Shown one piece after another: positions 24,801 to 39,800 of a stretch of DNA of 64,000 nucleotides. The position numbers were made by a program, and so were the translations under genes. The stretch comes from Tyto alba (Eukaryota > Chordata > Aves > Strigiformes > Tytonidae). The notes under the pieces were generated by a model. The model did not search any database and was not told where the DNA came from. It saw nothing but the letters and a program-made list of their open reading frames with translations. Position 1 is the first letter of the stretch, and every line of letters begins with the position of its first letter. The stretch lies in NCBI RefSeq assembly GCF_018691265.1, contig NW_024881321.1, forward strand, positions 16,650,698 through 16,714,697. Direction: 5' to 3'.

Positions 24801-27800
24801 TGTAGACAGTGAACTTGGGAGCTTACATGAAGACAGATCATCATGTAAAGCCACTGCTGTTTCAACTGAAATCTAAAGCTGAAGAGAAACAGTATTTTAA
24901 ATTGACAACACCACAATTTAAAATGTAATTTCCTCACAAGTAAATCACATTTTGTTCTCTGAAACTTTTGTAAAATAAAAGTACCTTCTAATAGGTGAGG
25001 TAAAGTGGGTATAAATAGGTGAGGCTAAACCATAGTGATGAAAATCATTATCCATTCCAGAGCAGAAATAAACAGCTTGCATCATGCAGCGGGTGGCCAA
25101 AATTCGCAACAGCGTATTTAGATAGGGGAATGTAGGAGATTCAGCTCTGTCTAATGATTCAGCTAAAGCCTTTGCTGAATCTGTCTTAACTTCCAAATTC
25201 TGAGAGGAGGGAAGGAAAAAAAAAAAAGTCAGGTATTGCTAACAAATATTAACAGAGTATAAGCAGAAATGTAACAGCTAATCTTAGCAACTGGCACCAG
25301 TATCACACCTAGTAACCTAATGGAATGCAACAACAAAAAAGAATAATCCACCCACGCATAGGTCCCGCCCTCATTACTACTAGCAAAAAATAAAAAGCTA
25401 CGTCAGTAGTCTAGGCATTCAAAAGACATCCATTCAGAACTAAGAAACACTTTATGCTAATATTAACAATTTTTTAATTTCCTTTGATTTTTCCATCCCT
25501 TTATGGAATAAATCAGATGGGATATGAAAAAAAAAAAAGTTATTTATGCCACAAGCAAAATGTAAGCAGTAATCAACCTTGTACTTCCTCCACAAAATTA
25601 TTAAAACATACTTTTGAAAACTGATTTGTAAAACTAGTACTGTATGACAATTTGTTCCCTGTTTGCCAGTGTTCCCTGATAAAAATTCAGGTAGCGTGAA
25701 AAAAACATAATGCATTTTTAATTTCCAGTCACACAAAGTAAGTTTGAACTGATCTTGTGATGAACATTCTTTCCTTCATGTACACCACTGACAACAAAGT
25801 ATGATCTTGAGATCAAATTATGCCTGTGTTATGGTAAAATAATGGGATATTTATTTTAAAAGTATAACAAAAATATACCATATTAATACCTAATTTTGAT
25901 GGTTGTGTCAGAATAGTGAAAAGCCACTTTGGATTATTACAAGAATGTTTCTCTATGTACAGGAATTTAGCTTTCCACATAAAACAGTACTTCAAAAATA
26001 ATTTTCAGAGTACAAATGATATCATTATTATTCCAGTTTTATAGCAATGGAAAACAAAATGGACTGGGTTTGGGCTTGTCTTTTGGTCTTATACTGATAG
26101 AATTTAGGAGTTTCTCTCTTGCCCCTAGGAAAAAAAAAGGGGGTGGGGGTGAAGAGTTGAAGAGAAAGGAAATATGAATGCACACCATAATGTATCGAAA
26201 GTTAAAAGTTTATCTCAAATAAAAGATCCTGAAACTGGAAAAGGAATTTTTCTGTTCAGACTTGTTAATTAAATCAGACTCATTTCAGGCTAAATTAACC
26301 TCTAGCTGATCTAAGGAGAGGATGGAATCTATAAAGACATATGAACACATTTTCTCACTTCCTGACTTTAAGAGAGACATGCTATTTGATGTGACTGACC
26401 AATTTTTAACTACATCAACAATATACGTGATCTGAAGCCAAAAACTGGCTCAAAAATCACAAGTGGCTTCAAGAGAAGAAACAGTCACAGCATTCAAGAG
26501 TTACAATACAAAGAGCGATTTGCTTTCTCACCTAAGAAAGGATTTAAAAAGCTAAGATTTTTCTTTCCATCTAGAGGTAGTGTTACCTTGCTATAAGTAC
26601 CAGCAATTTCAAAGTCTAGCTGATACACTTTCAAAATACTGCTTTCCAACCCTTATTCTTGGGTAAATGACCAACCAGAGAGAAAACACAGCATTTTATA
26701 CTTAAGTCACTTAATTAGAATGGTAAAAACTTGCCTTGGACTTTGCAGCCTTCACAAGGATGTCATAATTTGATGGGGGAGGAGCGGGGTGTTTCCGGAG
26801 CAAGGCAAACTCCGGGAACTCTTGATGAATTTTTTGTGCTACAGAAACATTGGCAAGCAACATGAACTCTTCAACCATGGAATTTGTTTCTCTATCAACA
26901 TAAAACATTTCATATTGTTAGAAAAGCATTAAATATTTACTTTGAGTGCTTAATGATGAAACATTCCACCATCATAACAATATTATGTAACATTAAGTAG
27001 TGGTTTTGATCTTTATACAATTAGGCAAACATTTTTAAGACTAAAACCATAACAATTATTAAGTTCCAAATACCGAGTCAGAAGAAAAAACCTAAAATAT
27101 TCCAAAATAACAAATCATGTTAAAGAAAAATGCTCTATAAAATGACCAAAAGGACCAACAGACAAGCCTCTTGATTTGTTCTTAAGAGTACTGTTCAAAT
27201 ATTGTGCCTATGAAGTTTGAAAGCACCATGTTGCACACCATGAAGTTGTGACAGTATATGTAACAATTTGTAGATTTTTAGCACAGAAGCTAAGTAGTAG
27301 TATGAGAGAAAGTACTTTATCTTCAGAAATTGAATCAGTAGCTGTTTTTAGAACTCCTCAGTAAGATTATCTGCATTACTCTGCACAGGTGCAGTAGGTG
27401 CTCCGTTGTTCTTAATGTTTCAGTAACCTGTAACTCCAAGGTCTACTTTCTCTCCTTTGTTAATACCAGAAGATGAGTATCACAGATAAGCCAGTGGGAT
27501 GTCGAGAGTTTGGACCTTAGTGCTCCTTAAAACCATAGTAAAGACCTAAGTTCATCTATGAAGCATACAGTTCAAAACTTGCTTCGTACATAGTGCAACA
27601 GAATAGAGGAATTCTCTTTTACAGGATCTGATTGCCCAGAACAGCTGTGGCTGCCCCCTTCCCTTGAAGGGTTCAAGGCCAGGCTGGACAGGGCTCTGAG
27701 CAACCTGGTCTGGTGGAAGGTGTCCCTACCCATGGAAGGGTGCTTTGGACTAGACAATCTTTAAAGGTCCCGTCCAACCCAAATCCTTCTGTAATTCTAT

Positions 27801-30800
27801 GATTGTCCTGCACTATTATAGGAACTTTGTATACTATTAACTCAGTGTTGCGACTTAAACATGTCTTTAATTCCATCCCTGCCCTGAAGTAACTAATTGA
27901 GGAAAGTAAAATGCATACTTGAGCTCCTTAGTCTGCAGATCAATAGGATCATGAGTTTCACTGTCCATGTGGAAACGAACTTCTGGTGAGGAAAGTGTCA
28001 ATGCTCTGAAAGTCAGTAAGTGGTGTTAACAAATTACAGTAAAGCAGACACAGCAGCTGAATTGCAAGCCTGTACACAACATCAGGGTTTATCATAAAAC
28101 TGTGCTTTAAAATGAGAAGAAATTTTAACAATTAGCAGAAATTAAAATTGTGGAATTAATGTTCAAAATGGCAGAAATTATGATGCTGACACACATCAGT
28201 AGTACTTCCTAAAATTTCAAATGCTACTCCTCTGGCTCTATTTTTATAATGACTGTAAGAGATCCAGATTGATTAACCTTGTGAAGGAAAAGATAACATC
28301 CCAAGTTTGTATTTTTGGGGGAATGAAGATAGGCATTTTTATGCAAATCAAAATGGAAAAATACTTCTTTCAAAATATTTTTCACTGGAAAAAATGGACA
28401 GAGAGGACCATTATACAGTTTGACAGAAAAAAATAGCTAGGAAGAAAACAGGTAAAAAAGATAACGGGGACACTGCACAGTTTACCCATTATCAATTCTT
28501 CTCTTCTTCAGAATTTTTGCTAATTTGTTTAGTCCACGTAGGCTGGTAGTAACATCATCATTCATAGCTGCTGAATCAATTCTCATCTGTGCTTCGGCAT
28601 ATGTAAGCGAAGCCTTGAAGAAGTTAAACAAAAAAAAGACATCATGTTACATAATTGAATACTGAAAAGAAAAACATAGTTCCGTCTTGCAGAAACTGCA
28701 GTTTGCTGTCAGAGCTGGTTCACAATACAAAGCTTTACATTCAACACTAAATGCATGTCATTTTCAAAGAATAATGGACAAAACAGGACAGATCTATGCA
28801 AGATATTAAGAAATACCAGCCATTTAGAGTGTGTTTTTATGCTGATCACAGATGTATTTTATACATTAAAGGTCTAACTTTCAGACACCTATTAGACATC
28901 TACAGTCTCCACTGAATTTAACTGAAAATTATGTCTAGGTGGTATATACCCACCACGTGCAATATATATATATATATGTATGTATAAATACATTTTTATT
29001 TTTTAAATGAAACATCATAACAAAGTAACTGAACAAAAAACACTCCAGCCTCGGAGGTTAAGAACAGAGCAGAATCAAACATTTTTATTTTTAGCATTTA
29101 AACATTATTTTCCAATTCTAAGAAAATATGAAACAGACGGAAAGAAGAAAACTTTATTATCAAGTCTGTTGATCACTGTTTTTATAAAAATGTCTCCAGC
29201 TTTTTTCCAGAACTATAATAACAGTTACATGACTAACCTTAGATTTAATAATACTCTTCACAAATCTGGTTTTTAGAATTTCAGCCTTATGGTTCATCTC
29301 CCATATACATGAAAATGCAAGCCTATGAGAGGGAGAAGGGGAGGAAAAATGTCTGTTAAAGCCTACATGTAAGCGTCTGGAGTTTCTCATCAGGATCAAA
29401 GTATGGTTCATATACATATACCTGTCCACATTAGACCTCAGGGAGCATAAATTGGAACTAAGTAATTCTGGAACCATATCAATCCTCTGCAAAGAAAAGA
29501 ATAAAAATCATGACTAGTTATAAGTATGCATTTTGATCTCCTGATTTGTCATATACTAAAAACTTGGAAATAACAACCATTTTTTTGCCAAGAAAGCTCA
29601 GATTTCTGAAAGAAAAGTAAGCTATTTTAGCAGAAATTCATTCCAAGATCCATTTTAAGTATCAGTTTTTCAGTAACAGCTATTTCTGAAAATAAATTGT
29701 GGTCTAAGAAGTTAAAATAACCAGGACTAACTGTACAGTTGTAATTAATACAAATCATCGGAAACAACAGATATTTAGCTATCACAAGAAAAAAACAATG
29801 GAAAGGTTAGAAACAGGCCACCTCTGCAATTTTGGATCAGTATTAAAACAGAACTCCAGTTTTATTAACGCTTCAAACAGGAGTTGAAGCGGATATTCTC
29901 CAGATAATGGGTTTAAAAAGAAAAGAAAAATATTTCTCCCTCTTGCTGTGCAGGCTAAATGAGAGAGAGCATCTTCATTTTGATAGTATTCAGCAAATGA
30001 AGTGAAGCCCAAAGGAGTCTACTTTTTTTCTTTAGTTTAGAGACTGTGTCTCTACTTCCAAGAATTAAAAGAGGAAAGCAATGAAAATCCAATTGTTTAA
30101 TTATACAAAAAGCTATAGAAAACAATTACTTTTTCACACAGATATACTGTTGTTCCTCTTTTCACCGACTCCTCATCCAAAGCATTTCCTGGACGAATAA
30201 AATGACTGACGTCTGCAATATGTACACCAACCTGAAAAACAAGCATCATGTTATGCATCTCAAGAAACAGAAATAATTCTCAACATGAAAGAAACTTTCT
30301 CAAGTTTTTATTTACAACTCAGTTTACCCATTCTCAGTTCACTTCAGCAGCTCCTATATTTAGTAATAGGAATAATTAAAACCTATCATACTGACGTTAA
30401 AAAATTGGTAGTTGCAGCAATTATTCAAAACAAGGGCATGTGCACATTTAGTGGAAAATTATATTCATTACCAATGCACCTCTTCTTGCCTGGAGGCTCA
30501 AATAACCTCTCTGTTTTTCTTCAAGGTTCACTTCAAATTTGTTTTTACTTTTCTGTTTGCTAGACCTTCCATTTTGGCACACCCTGCTATTACAATTACA
30601 AATTAATTTATAAAGAAAACCTGACTAAGTCAGATATAAGGGGGTAGGGAGCTGGTGTTAAGACTGTAGTTTTTTAATGTTTGTTTGGTTTTTTTTTTAA
30701 ATAAACCAATAATTCCTTAGGTGTTACAGCAGTAGCTTCCCTTTCTCTGATAGTTCCTTAACCTAGCTGTAGATATCCAAGTTTATACTGAGCTAAAGCA

Positions 30801-33800
30801 GTAAATAAATTCTATGTTAATTTCCCATGCCAAAAGAGCAGAAAGCAGGGTGAATTTAGAAGACACTAAATTACCGCTTCTGACCCTGATGTAATGCGAA
30901 TCAACTCCCTTTATTATCACCTTGCAGTTGTGCAAACACCACTAATTTCTTTTATGACAGATCTGGACCTTTGCTCATGTCATTACCATTATTGCACTGT
31001 TTATAAAATAATGGAAGAAATAAACAAATGGCTTGATTTAAAAAAAAAGACAATACCTCTATATTTCCATTTTCTATTTCTCTATAGTGTAATGCATCAT
31101 CAATATCTGTACAGCCAGGAGGATCAACACTACAAACAGACAGATGTCTTAGGTCCTCCCTGTATTTCAGATCCTGAAATTAAAAAAAAAAAAGGTTGTT
31201 TTCAAGAACACCTTCCATATCAAAGTAAAAATGATCATTTGAGAAAGGTACTTCGCATAAGATTTTCCAAAGCAACCAAGAGTGGTTTTTCCGCTTTAGG
31301 ACAAGATCAAAAGCAGATATGCAGAAACTAGTGATAGAAAAAATAAGAAGATGATCAAGTACTGAAAGTTTTTTTGTTTTACAAACAGGAAGAGAAGCAA
31401 TACAACCACAGTCTCCTCATAATCTTAGAATCAGCAGGACCAGGAATCAAGATTTATTTTTTTTAAAGTGAAATTTTGATTTACATCCAGCTGAACAATT
31501 TGTTTAGGATATGATTGCTCTCAACTCTAGCTTTCTAAGGTTTAGATGTCTAGGCAGTTGAAAAGAATTGCACACTTTGGAAATATCTACCTTTTTATGA
31601 TGGCTACAAAAATACTTCAGATATCTCAGACTAGAAAACTTACTTTTAGAGAGCTAATTTACACAAAGATCCCTCCTTCAGTTTCCACACTCAAAAGAAA
31701 GAACAGGTAATAAAAGTAGCCCACCTCAAAGAAATTAAAATACACAAAACGCACAAACAAAAACAGTCAGCCCAGCCCACAACAAAACAAACTAGCCCAT
31801 CCTAAAAACATATCATGCTTGGATTGTTCCCTGAGGACATTTTTCCACATGTTCTAAAGCAACCATTTCTCATACTTAAGCTACTGGGGAGAACCTGAAA
31901 TTCACTAACAGCATTTAAAACGAGCAATTCTGCAAACACCAATTTCTCTTTCTGTAATTACTCTACTGGATTATGGAGGGATCATATTAAATTATTTTTT
32001 ATACATTTGATATATGCATCTGATATATATATATAGTATCCGATATATTCTATGCATCAGATTATCTTATCGATGACACAGGCTGCCACATTTGGTTACA
32101 AAGCTATTTAGCAAGATGAAAAATTCTTAGGGATCTTACAATTACCTGCATTGTAGTCTCTCCTTTGAAAAAAAAATGGGCTTTATATTTTTATTTTTTA
32201 ATGAAACCTGCAATATGTTTTTTATCTTAAGATGGCTATCCTTAACACACACAGTTTTAGCCAAACCCCCAAAACCCACAGAGGTCTTGTTTCCATAGGA
32301 AATCCAGGTGAAAGTTCACCCTAAGACAAAATGGTTTTGGACAACATTTCTCCTCTATTTTTGGTGCACTGGGATGTCCAAGAACGCCACAGTTTGATTT
32401 GAAGGAGAAGGCACAGTAATTATTACAATAATTTTATAATTGTTACCTGTTCTGTAATGTTCCATGGCATTTTTGGTAGAAAACTAAGGACAGCCTGGGA
32501 AAAAGGCTGATGAGGGACATCATGCTCAAGCAGAAGAACTTCTGTCTCTGTCTCTTTATCTCCAGCACTTCCCAAGTTCTTTACAAAATGACCCTGAGAA
32601 ACAATATACATACATATATCTATATACACACATGGACATCAAGCAATATTGTTTGCTCAGAAATAAGTATTTGAGATGATTATTCCACAGGTTATTAATA
32701 AATTAAACTACACAATATTAAGTAATCTTTCTTTCTTCAGACAACTTTCTCATCTTTGAGAGAAATGTAATTTGAAGTATTTAATTGATTCAGTAGGTCT
32801 GAACTGTGTACATCCCCCTCTTTTCCTGGAATGGTACTAAATCCTCCACAGTTAAGACTGCAAAAATTTTAACTGTGGCAATTAGGTATTGCTGGAAAGA
32901 AATAACATTGCTGCATAAGCAGTAAAACTAGTAAGGTTTAATTTCTCCATGGGTTTGTGTTGTGCCATACATTCCATTCCCTAATACCACATCAACCCTA
33001 CTTCCTCCCTCATGTCTCATCCCCTGCAGTAATGCTCTTTGTCCTAATGCTCCTTCCATATATTCCAACTTTCCTTCATTTCTCTAAACTTGTGTGAGTC
33101 ACCTGTGCTCTCATTCAGTACAGGCTATGTGTTCCTACATGAGCCAATAGAAGCCCCTCCAAAGCCTAGTTAGTATTCAACACAAACTGAAGCCAGTGTC
33201 CTCAATTTCTCTTACAGCCTCTTGTTTATTTCCAAAGAATAAAGAACTTAATTATCTGTAACTCAGCCTCACGGGCAATTTGATTGAATTTGGCCAAACT
33301 GTTTAAAACTACTTGCCAGGACAGTGATCAGTGTGTGGATGAGCAAAGTCACAGTGAAAAGTTTGCATTTGTAGGAACACAGACTAAAACAAGGTGGTCC
33401 CTGGTTAGTCTAAATAAAGCACCTTTGTTAGCATATATATTTTCACTGCAGAACCTGAGGAGTAAGCTTCGTAAGTATGATAACCCATACCTGGGTTTGG
33501 GGGTAAGAGTAAACTAAATCATTTATTGACTTTCTTAACTTGCACCATCAAATGGCATTCAAAGAACTTAAAATTCACATTTTTGAAGTTACTCAGCGTT
33601 GCAGATAATAAACATCTCACCTAATACAAAAAAATCAGAGATAGTTCAGAAGAAAATGCTTAAACTTACATTAGGATACCTGGAATTCCTGGGCCAGCCA
33701 TCAATAGCAACAATTATTCTTTGTCCTTCCAACGTATCTGCTTGTCTTGTTTCTATTCGAATGCGAGGAATTCTGCGATCAGCTGGTGTAAACAAATGGC

Positions 33801-36800
33801 GTCTTGCCTATTGACAGCCAGAAAAAGGAACAAGTAATTTCCAATTAAAGAGGAAAAAAATAATCTGCACTTACAATAACTGGATTATTTCCTTACCTCT
33901 TTGATCTGTGATTTGGAAAGCATGCCACAAAACGGTCGCCAGTTCCGTTTTATAATGCCCACTACCTTTCCTGTAGGTCTCAGCATGTCCTTGCTAACAG
34001 AAGTCTTCAGCTGGTAGAACACACAACAGTTAAAAATACAAAACTGTCTGAAATCATGTTAACAAGTTGGACTACAGCATTTATATCAAACCTTGGTGGT
34101 CACATCTTATGTGTCATTATAATGCCATAAATTCTATTATGACTTCAGAAACTGAACTATGCGCCTCCCTGTGCTTTGCATGACTTTTAATATTTTTAGT
34201 ATGTGTCATGACTACCCTGTTGTGGGATTAATGGACATCGTTTCAGGAAAAAAAAAAGAACAACAGAAAAACACTGAAGAAATGATGTCTTGTCCTACCA
34301 TCTCTGCTTACTCCACAACTATCTCCATTTTCTTTTACAACATATTATTTTAAATTTTAGGAGCCCTGTTACATTGCTTTAAAATTATCCAGTAATTCTA
34401 AACACGATAATTAAAAAAACATTCCCATGGAATTCAGAGGGAAGATCATGTTTTTGAAGAAATGCAAATATTTGTTGAACAGGGTATATACATGTGTGTG
34501 CACTGCATGCACATTAGGCAGAATTACTACAAGAAGCTAAAGAATATTTTACAACTGGCTCCAAATGTATGCATTGCCTACAAAAGCTGACCATCATCGT
34601 GATACAGCACTTGCTCCTACTCTAGCAAATCCTAATCTAAACATCGGTATATAGGTTTACATTATTACCTGACTAACACTCAGAAACTTTTGGGTTTATT
34701 AAGTTTAACAAAGTAATGTGAGAATTTCTGATTGGGATTAATTAGAAAGTATTAATTTTATACATAACCATGTATTTAACATAACTGTGGAACTACAATT
34801 AAGTTCTACAATTTCCATATCCACAATAGTATAAAAAAGGATGTAGAACTCTAAAGCCTAACACTGTAAGGGTACTGCAGATTTCATCTCTCTCAACATA
34901 AGAGTTCAGTAAAGAGTTATTTATTTCATACAATGTTTTCTCTCTCCTCTTCATTTTCAATGTCGTCTTCATTCTGGCCATCATCTTGCAAGACCACTGA
35001 GGATGGAGCCACCCATTCATCTTTTGCCAACAGCTCCACAGCTACAATATCTTCATGAACTGCTCGGTTTAAATGTTTCAGTCCCTGTATAATTATCTGG
35101 ATTTTTTAGAAAGCAAAATGGAAATGCAAATATTCATGGATGACAGCAACAGAAGACCCAAATCAGAGCAGTATAACAAAACAATATAGATGTGTAACAG
35201 GCTTTGTACTCTAAAGAACATTTGAAGGCATTTTTGTGATGCATTTTTTTTCCTCCGTCTAGGTTGCTTTCAGTGCTTGATGGTATTATTTCAGGATTCC
35301 AATTGCCTCTGTAAAAATAATTCGGTTTCCCCAGACACTCTTTTTTTTTTTTTTTTAATTTAAAAATCAGACAATCTTCCTACTTTTGCAGGCTATGGTG
35401 TTCCATACACTACTCAGAAATAGGAATAAAAGAAATTGAGAGCCAGAGAAGCACCTCCAGCTGCCACCACAAATAGAGAGGGAGGAGGCAACTCCTGCAG
35501 CGTCTGTACAACCGTTCTAACAGAGAAACCAGCTGGCAAACATATGGGTTAACTGTTTGGAGGGAAACAGGCCATCTACTCATCAGCAGGCACAAAAATA
35601 GCAAGGGAAATAAAGCAAGAGAGCCCCACAAAGGCTCACCAAAGATTTTCTGAAAAATACTCCTGCAAACTTGTCTCTCTGTCTCTCACCATTTATTTCA
35701 AACTAATTACAAAAAAAAAGGTTTATATTAGAGTTAATTAAAAAACTATTAACAACTAAGATTCAGCTTTACTTTACCAAATACTTTATGAAAGCACAAA
35801 GTGTAATTTTAAATACATTATCTTTTCAAAAAGAGCACAGTCAGCATTTCAGTAGTCTATATACATATAAATGAAAGTAAAGAAAAAAGTCAGAAAAAAC
35901 AAAGAGGAAAAATTACTATAATGATCCATACTAACATATGTCACCATGAAATAACTGCATCTTAAGCCATTACTGAGGCAAATTAAAGTTCACAGCATGA
36001 AGGCAAAATGAAAAACTCACCTCTTTTTCTTCAACATCTCCATGAACCCAAACAGTAGCTTCAAGATAATTGTCTCTGCTTGCCCTGTAAGTTCCTTGGA
36101 GGTAAACACCAGATTTTATTCCTTGCTGCAATTTGCTAAGAGGAATATGTTCTGGGAAAATTATTTTTCCACTTTCTATTTCTTTCTTTCAATTAAAAAA
36201 AAAAAAAAAAAAAAAAGGAAATTTTCAATCTTTTGTATTCATGATTATTCCAAAACCAAGCTCAGAAGTATGACACTCAAGCTAACACACTCCAAAATTG
36301 TAACTATGTGTAAGTATGAATATGCACAATAATGAAAAAACACTATTAAGCAGTAATTTCTCAAATGAAGCATAAAAAGCATAAAAAAACATAGAAATGT
36401 GGCAATTCTAGGAACACCTCTTTTTCTTTCCCTGTTTGCCTGCCTGCAGTTACTTACAAAAATACTGCACAAGTGACATACGCTTTTATGTTGATTTGGA
36501 TATACTGACTAAACATATACCTAGTGAAGAAAATACTAGCATACTACTACATAGTAAAGAGTACAACACACGGTATAAGTATGTACCATAAGCTATATGA
36601 AACCTTATGAAAATACACTACTGTAACTAAACTTTGGAGTGGAGAATTATTTAAAGCTGAATGAACTACAGCTAACAGCTGAGAACATCAGCTGAGCTCT
36701 CCACTTTCTTCCCACTCTTGCATGTCCCACTCTGTTCTGTAAGAAACAATTCTGATGCAATAAACCTTCCCATTTTCTTGGTGGTGTCAGTTTTCAGCTA

Positions 36801-39800
36801 GGTCAGTCTTAGGTGAAAATATAAGTCTTGATTCTGATAAACACAAAGCACAAGGAAATAGAAGAGGATGTAGCTCATCTTTGAGCTGCAGCCTGCACTT
36901 ACGTCAACTGACCAGAAAAATAAGAGCTTTTGATAGAAAATGCTTTTGACAATAACTTAACATAAACTTTCAAACAACAGATACAATACAAAGATCTAAA
37001 TGGTTTGCAATACACACATCTGTAGTTTTCGTTTTGTTTCCATCATTTCTAAAATTTATACACTTTCTTTAACCAACTGTTATTATTCCCATTTTCACAT
37101 CAGTTCTCTAAAGCAAACAGATTTTTACAAATAACTAAATACCTACTAATAGGTATTTAAGAAGCAGTAAAAACAGCTGCAGTATTTCCTTTTTTCTTTT
37201 CATCTGTCAAAGTTATATTGCCAAAATGATGATAAAGTCCAGAGTGCTCAGATTCTGAACTGATGCTAGTAGCCTGACATACAGTGTCCAATAATATACT
37301 GCAAACCATTTGTCATTAATTTATTTTTGTAAGAGAAAATAAAAGCATACCCCATCATCAGATACACAAGCAAGACGATCTACAAGATCAGGACTAGATA
37401 TCAAGCTTTTTATATACTCCTCACCTACAAAAAGCAGACACATAAATATTTATGCAAGAGATGCACGGGATTTAGGTATGAAGAGACTGCTGAGACTGTG
37501 TATCTGAGCAATAAATTAAACATACATTCCACTTCACTTACAAGTATAAGCAGTTATCCCTTCCTCCAGAGCTTTCTCCTTATTAGTTCTGTCATTTGTT
37601 AAAAAGATAACTTGAATTGGCTCCTCATCCTCTATTTTCTTCAAGTGTTCATTGTACCATTTTACCGCTACCCGAATGGCTCTGTCATTGCGGTCGTTAG
37701 AAGATTCTCCTTTCCTTTGCTCTACGTATGTTTCTCTATGTAAATAAATAATTAAAAGGGAGGGGGGAACAAAACAAATACCAACATCTATCCATCCTTA
37801 CAAAAACTTTTCAGACAAACAAGAACAAGGCTGTAAAGCCAACAGAATCATTTCTTTACCGATTTTTAGAACATGTGTAACACTATAGGCCACTGAAGGG
37901 TCAGGAGACAGGTAAAGAAAAAATAGGAAGGAAATGTTAATTTCTAATACAACCATCTCACTGACAATTGAAGAGGACTGCATTCAAGATGCTAGAACTA
38001 TAGATTTGCAATTCCTAGAACCACAATACTGCAGTGTTGGAAATTACATGTGAGCACAAATAAAGGCAAATTAATTGCACCTTCACTTCTTTGAGCTTTC
38101 TGTCACTGACTAATAGATTTTTTGCATTCCACTGCAGACTAAGCTGACAACATTAATAAAGCATTGGAGTATGTTTAAAAGGGACAGTAAAACTCCATTG
38201 CTCAATTCCATTGCTCAAGTTAACAGTCTTGTCTGCAAACTATTCAACGTTCCAATCACCTTTTCGTAATACACATATGCTCATACTAATTATAAACCAG
38301 AAAAGCTCTTGGAAGATGCAACTACTACTCAGTAGGATTTCTTAGAGGTATACAGTTCCATGTAGCCCAGTCAAATTTTTTTACCTAGTTCACATGTTCC
38401 AGTTCTGTTTTCCAGTTTCTTTTACTAGACATCAGTACAACTTTATTATACCCTATTCCACACCTTACCTATGATGTTCATTGGTAAAAGAATAGAAATG
38501 TTTTTCAGGATTTTGAATCACGTCCCTAATTCGCTTATATACTGGTGCACTCCGATTTCTGACTTCTTGTAAGACTGTCTGCAGCACAATGACATTCTTA
38601 ATAACAGGATCTTCAAGTATATCAATCTGAGGAACAAAATGAAAATAAATCAAAATTGTTGTTTAATTCTGTTCAATAACAGGACTTGAAATATTCGTTT
38701 GGTTAATACATAAAAATCTAACGTGAATAATGAGTTGCACTACTTCTGCCTTTTTCTCTCACTGCTGGGAGACCGAACAGTGTATCAAGCTGCTTCTTCC
38801 TGCTTGTGGGCAAAAAGTTCAAATCGGATTTTCCAGCCTCTTTGTGACCTGAACTTTGCTGGCGCCAAATTAAGGGCTTATTCTGACTTCCACCAAATTC
38901 AGCCACAACATATGCAGGACTCCAATCAAATTTAAGGCCAGGTGTACACTAGAAATTTTATTTACATAAAATGTTTTTTTTTAAATTATAGTCTTCATAA
39001 ACAAAATACATCTATGCACATTCTGACAGTAATCCAATGTAATTTAAAGACTGTCTGGCATATGTCTCTGTGAGCAATGCAAACCATAAAATAGTACCTG
39101 ACCACTGTTACACATCTAACATGGACGGGCCTGTGCACGTGTAGGCTTAAATTCCCCGAAACCAATCCCACTGATGCACTGTAATTTTAATTTCTGCAGA
39201 TTCAAATCAACTGGAGTTGTGTTAGCTGCTCTTCACCTTTTCAAAGACAATTTTTCTGGAGGAAATTTGTTTAAAATTTTTCAGCACTTTTGTTTGCCAA
39301 CTCCTGAGAGCAGTGGTGTGCAAGAGACACAAATGTACACCAAAAATCCATGCTCCTGTCAGGAAAAAAAAGGTGAGCTTAATTTCATAAACTTGTGTCA
39401 AGGAACTGTGCAACCCCACCTCCAGAAAGAGACAGCAGTAAAACTCTATTAAAAACAATGCCAGACCAAGTTTCTCTGCACCTCATATTCAGATAACTTA
39501 AGACTTAGAGCCATGCTCATCGGGCAAAAAAATTCAATATTATTTTACGCACAAGCTAAATTACCAGCCCATGGCTTTCTGTTGCAATCCTGTTCCCGTT
39601 GCTAAAGGAGAAGGTAAACTGTTACTGTTACCGTGACTTCCTAATCCCCGCTGCCCCAGTTCACGGCAGCATAGTCTGGCACATTCTCAGGGAGCTCTAC
39701 AGCACGTATATACAAACTTTACCAACAAACACGAAGAAGTCCATGGGTAACAGGCTGAAAACATTCTTCGACTTCCTGTTTTGGGAAGAAAATCCTTACT

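Noticed and set aside
34799..35020. 73-codon minus-strand frame overlapping DIS3 exon 6
   Set aside because: Different frame from the conserved DIS3 reading ([15 protein letters not shown]); a shadow.
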